Assembly (NCBI GenBank): GCA_041751995.1
Contig: JBGSHY010000055.1
Location: 1 to 16,316 of the forward strand
From: JANMEX01 sp041751995
GTDB taxonomy: Bacteria > Pseudomonadota > Alphaproteobacteria > Rhizobiales > Rhizobiaceae
Direction: 5' to 3'
DNA: 16,316 nucleotides
Numbering within the stretch: position 1 is the stretch's first letter; the number at the start of each line of letters is the position of its first letter. Shown in pieces: positions 13,710 through 16,316 of this stretch. The notes below the pieces were generated by a model. It was given only the letters and a program-made list of their open reading frames with translations, searched no databases and was not told the origin of the DNA. The position numbers and the translations under genes are program-made.

Positions 13710-13772
13710 CGCCGTTGGCTTTCCCCTCTCGGCCGGTTCGAATCGCGCCAGCCAGATGCCTTTGGTGCTTAG

Positions 13773-13802
13773 ACCATACAATCTGCAGTTCGCAGGCGTC
13801 AA
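13773..13802 (-). promoter_or_regulatory. Promoter of the DUF4164-zapA operon
   Basis: Minus strand: TTGACG (13802-13797), an 18-base spacer, TATGGT (13778-13773). The -35 matches consensus at five of six positions and the -10 at four. Transcription would start near 13766, about 57 bases ahead of the DUF4164 start codon. Confidence 0.6.
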
Positions 13803-13870
13803 CAAAAGGGCAAACCGGCAAAAATCTGCGCTGTTCATAGTTCAAATCGAATGAATGCCGGTGTTTTGGG

Positions 13871-13898
13871 TTGATTGCGCGGTCACTCCTGATAAGAA
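13871..13898 (+). promoter_or_regulatory. Weak candidate promoter for tkt
   Basis: TTGATT (13871-13876), a 16-base spacer, TAAGAA (13893-13898). The match is modest but it is the best seen between the divergent DUF4164 promoter and tkt. It would place the palindrome at 13937-13954 in the tkt leader. Confidence 0.3.
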
Positions 13899-13936
13899 CC
13901 CGTGGCGCTTTTACATCAGCGTTTAGCCGGACCTTT

Positions 13937-13954
13937 TGACCGGTCGGCCGGTCA
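13937..13954. repeat. Perfect inverted repeat in the tkt upstream region
   Basis: TGACCGG (13937-13943) and CCGGTCA (13948-13954) are perfect 7-base arms around TCGG. It lies 40 bases ahead of the tkt start codon. It may be an operator for a dimeric regulator or, in the transcript, a stable leader hairpin; no T-run follows, so it is not an intrinsic terminator. Confidence 0.6.
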
Positions 13955-13994
13955 GTGGTTTCATTTGCCAATTTTTCCTGAAACGGACACACCG

Positions 13995-15983
13995 ATGAGT
14001 TCCCGCGAGACCCATGATTTGATGGCCAATGCCATCCGTTCGCTTGCCATTGATGGCGTTGAAGCCGCCAAATCCGGTCACCCCGGCCTGCCGCTCGGCG
14101 CAGCGGATGTCGCCACCGTCCTGTTTTCAAAATATCTGAAGTTCGACGCCGCCAACCCGAAATGGCCTGACCGCGACCGGTTTGTGCTGTCAGCAGGGCA
14201 CGGTTCGATGCTGATCTATTCGCTGTTGCATCTCACCGGCTACGAGGGCGTGACGCTCGACCAGTTGAAGCGTTTCCGCCAGCTTGGCTCGATCACTGCC
14301 GGGCATCCGGAGTGGGGTCACACGCCCGGCGTTGAAACCACCACCGGTCCGCTCGGTCAGGGCATTGCCACCGCCGTCGGCATGGCGCTCGCCGAACGCA
14401 TGCTCAACGCCGAATACGGCAAGAAGCTGGTTGATCACCACACCTACGTCCTCGCCTCAGACGGCGACCTGATGGAAGGCGTTTCCCAGGAAGCCATCGC
14501 GATTGCCGGCCACCTCAAGCTGTCGCGCATGATTGTGTTGTGGGACGACAACGGCATCTCGATCGATGGTCCGCTGTCGATCTCCGACTCGGTCGACCAG
14601 ATCAAGCGCTTCCAGTCCGCCGGCTGGCGCGCCGAGCGTGTCGATGGCCATGATCCTGTCGCCATTGGCGCTGCCATCGAGCGGGCGCAGAAATCGTCCA
14701 AGCCGACCCTGATCGCCTGCAAGACGGTCATCGGTTTCGGCTCGCCCAAGCGCGCCGGCACGTCCAAGGCGCATGGCGAACCGCTCGGCGCGGAAGAAGC
14801 CGCCGCCACAAAGGCCAAGCTCGGGATTTCGGGCGAAGCCTTCGCCATCGACCCCAAGGCGCTCAAGGCCTGGCGTGAAACAGGCTCGCGTGGCGCGGAC
14901 GCCCGCAAGGAATGGGAAGCGCGTCTTTCCACCCTGTCCGACGGAAAGCGCGCCGAGTTCGAGCGTCGCATCAACGGCGTCCGTTCGCCGAAATTGGCCA
15001 AGGCTGTCGCCGCGCACAAGAAGGCGCTGCTCGCCGCCCCGCAGGCCGTTGCCACCCGCAAGGCTTCGGAACTTGCGCTCGACGCGATCAAGGCTTCGAT
15101 GCCCGAACTCGTGTCCGGTTCCGCCGACCTGACGCCGTCCAACAACACCAAGGCCAAGGGCTTTGAAGACCTGACGCCCAAGAACTACAAGGGCCGCTAT
15201 ATCCATTGGGGCATCCGCGAGCATGGTATGGCCGCCGCGATGAACGGCATGGCATTACATGGCGGTCTGGTTCCGGCCGGCGGCACCTTCATGGTGTTCA
15301 CCGACTACGCCCGCCCGGCCATCCGCCTCGCTTCGCTGATGGGCATCGGCGTCACCTATGTGATGACGCATGATTCCATCGGTCTTGGCGAAGACGGCCC
15401 GACCCATCAGCCGGTTGAACATCTGGCGGCGCTGCGCTGCATTCCGAACCTGCGCACCTTCCGTCCGTGCGACACCATCGAAACCGCCGAATGCTGGCAG
15501 CTTGCGCTGGAACGCACCGACGGTCCGACGGTTCTGTGCCTGACCCGCCAGAACCTGCCGCAGCTGCGCACCAAGGCCAATGAATCTCTGTCGGCCCGCG
15601 GCGCTTACGAGCTTTTCCCGGCCGAAGGCGGTAAGGCGCAAGCGACCATTTTCGCCTCGGGCTCCGAAGTTGAAATTGCCGTCGCTGCCCGCACGCTGCT
15701 GTCTGACAAAGGCGTCCACGCCCGCGTCGTCTCGGTGCCGTCGATGGAGCTGTTCCTCGCGCAGGACGAAGCGTACCGCAAGTCGGTGATCGGCACCGCG
15801 CCGGTGCGCATTGCGGTCGAGGCAGGCCTTCGCTTCGGCTGGGATGCCATCATCGGCGAGCACGGCCTGTTCGTCGGCATGACAGGCTTCGGCGCCTCGG
15901 CTCCGGCCAAGGACCTTTACAAGCATTTCGGCATCACGGCGGAAGCCGTCGCTGAAAAAGTCATGTCCCGTCACAATGGCTGA
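13995..15983 (+). CDS. tkt: Transketolase
   Basis: A 662-residue TPP-dependent enzyme that moves two-carbon units between sugar phosphates in the pentose phosphate pathway. Visible features: SGHPG (His29), the GH at 68-69, GPLGQG (118-123), and the TPP/Mg motif SDGDLMEG followed by DDNGISIDG (about 155-192). The catalytic glutamate lies in GIREHGMAAAMNG (Glu409), and HDSIGLGEDGPTHQPVEH (459-476) in the pyrimidine domain binds substrate phosphate. Length is normal for the family. The ATG at 13995 gives the usual MSSRETHDLMANAIRSLAIDGVEAA start with a weak CGGA seven bases upstream; a frame open to 13902 would add 31 unlike residues. gap follows after 133 bases on the same strand. Its cofactor links it to the thiamine genes in this window functionally, though not in transcription. 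Confidence 0.97.
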   Translation: MSSRETHDLMANAIRSLAIDGVEAAKSGHPGLPLGAADVATVLFSKYLKFDAANPKWPDRDRFVLSAGHGSMLIYSLLHLTGYEGVTLDQLKRFRQLGSITAGHPEWGHTPGVETTTGPLGQGIATAVGMALAERMLNAEYGKKLVDHHTYVLASDGDLMEGVSQEAIAIAGHLKLSRMIVLWDDNGISIDGPLSISDSVDQIKRFQSAGWRAERVDGHDPVAIGAAIERAQKSSKPTLIACKTVIGFGSPKRAGTSKAHGEPLGAEEAAATKAKLGISGEAFAIDPKALKAWRETGSRGADARKEWEARLSTLSDGKRAEFERRINGVRSPKLAKAVAAHKKALLAAPQAVATRKASELALDAIKASMPELVSGSADLTPSNNTKAKGFEDLTPKNYKGRYIHWGIREHGMAAAMNGMALHGGLVPAGGTFMVFTDYARPAIRLASLMGIGVTYVMTHDSIGLGEDGPTHQPVEHLAALRCIPNLRTFRPCDTIETAECWQLALERTDGPTVLCLTRQNLPQLRTKANESLSARGAYELFPAEGGKAQATIFASGSEVEIAVAARTLLSDKGVHARVVSVPSMELFLAQDEAYRKSVIGTAPVRIAVEAGLRFGWDAIIGEHGLFVGMTGFGASAPAKDLYKHFGITAEAVAEKVMSRHNG

Positions 15984-15998
15984 CACTCCATTATGGTA

Positions 15999-16026
15999 TC
16001 AGCGGGTCTCACTGGATTCCCGCTGA
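15999..16026 (+). other. Hairpin in the tkt-gap spacer
   Basis: TCAGCGGG (15999-16006) pairs perfectly with CCCGCTGA (16019-16026) around a 12-base loop, starting 15 bases after the tkt stop. There is no T-run behind it, so it looks like an mRNA processing or stability element or a Rho-independent-like remnant, not a proper terminator. A second small stem CCGGC/GCCGG (16079-16083, 16093-16097) lies nearer gap. Confidence 0.5.
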
Positions 16027-16116
16027 AAGCCGTCCTAAAACGGTTCTGAGGGTATTCCGCCAGATCCGTCCATTTCACCCGGCACCTCCCGCGCCGGCAG
16101 TTCAGGAGAGACTTTC

Positions 16117-16316
16117 ATGACCAAAATCCGCGTCGCCATCAACGGCTTTGGCCGCATCGGGCGCAATGTTGTTCGCGCCATTCATGAATCGGGCCGCACC
16201 GACATTGATGTCGTGGCCGTCAATGATCTCGGCCCGGTCGAGACCAATGCGCATTTGCTGCGCTATGATTCAGTCCACGGCCGCTTTCCGCACGAAGTGA
16301 CGGTCAACGGCGATTC
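16117..16316 (+). CDS. gap: Glyceraldehyde-3-phosphate dehydrogenase, N-terminal part (partial)
   Basis: The first 66 codons of a gene that runs off the window. MTKIRVAINGFGRIGRNVVR is the classic NAD-binding Rossmann start of GAPDH (GFGRIGR), followed by the conserved VAVNDLG and LLRYDSVHGRF segments. The enzyme oxidises glyceraldehyde 3-phosphate to 1,3-bisphosphoglycerate with NAD in glycolysis, or runs in reverse in gluconeogenesis. The ATG at 16117 has AGGAG (16104-16108) eight bases upstream. It lies 133 bases behind tkt on the same strand; in related bacteria pgk and fba usually follow. The catalytic cysteine region is outside the window. Confidence 0.96.
   Translation, partial: MTKIRVAINGFGRIGRNVVRAIHESGRTDIDVVAVNDLGPVETNAHLLRYDSVHGRFPHEVTVNGD

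Noticed and set aside
13731..13751. GGTTCGAATC, resembling a tRNA T-loop
   Set aside because: The flanking bases do not form a T stem, and no D arm, anticodon arm or acceptor stem lies at the right distance; it is upstream DNA of the DUF4164 gene.
1..16316. Defence system, prophage, transposon or biosynthetic cluster
   Set aside because: All genes seen are housekeeping or conserved alphaproteobacterial families; no transposase, integrase, direct-repeat array or unusual gene cassette was found.

Overview
The window is ordinary chromosomal sequence from an alphaproteobacterium, most likely of the order Hyphomicrobiales (Brucella/Mesorhizobium-like). I infer this from the CarD and RpoH2-type sigma factor pair, the 7Fe ferredoxin, the rhizobial-type ThiBPQ with a thiamine diphosphokinase, the transketolase-GAPDH pair, a perfect EcfG-type promoter and a perfect CtrA-type box. 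Genes are tightly packed and I see no insertion sequences, phage genes, CRISPR arrays, tRNAs or rRNAs. I do not see a hidden undescribed multi-gene system. The most interesting material is regulatory.

Left part (1-3739, + strand): the disordered tail of a helicase, a TTG-started Hsp15-like S4 protein, an HD-domain phosphohydrolase, FdxA ferredoxin, a 343-base leader region with a CtrA-like box, CarD with a strong terminator behind it, and an RpoH2-type sigma factor. This cluster is mainly RNA handling and transcription control.

Middle part (3755-10079, - strand): a GT4-like glycosyltransferase, an M48 lipoprotein metalloprotease with a LysM-like C-terminus, and thiBPQ, the thiamine/TPP ABC importer. 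thiBPQ is headed by a clear TPP riboswitch whose downstream leader can sequester the thiB Shine-Dalgarno sequence. Divergent from it is thiN (thiamine diphosphokinase), which makes TPP from the imported thiamine. Its start codon lies only about 15 bases beyond the riboswitch, so the two transcription units share compact control DNA.

Right part (10783-16316): a small glycine-zipper lipoprotein behind an EcfG-type general-stress promoter; a terminator that abuts the start of the ABC-F ATPase gene uup; the convergent DUF4164-zapA cell-division pair (- strand); then, divergent from it, transketolase (tkt) and the first part of glyceraldehyde-3-phosphate dehydrogenase (gap), which runs off the window. 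tkt and gap belong to central carbon metabolism; transketolase itself uses TPP.

Several start sites were moved inward from the longest open frame (carD, glycosyltransferase, M48 protease, thiB, thiN, DUF4164, tkt) on the basis of ribosome binding sites, signal peptides or conserved N-termini.
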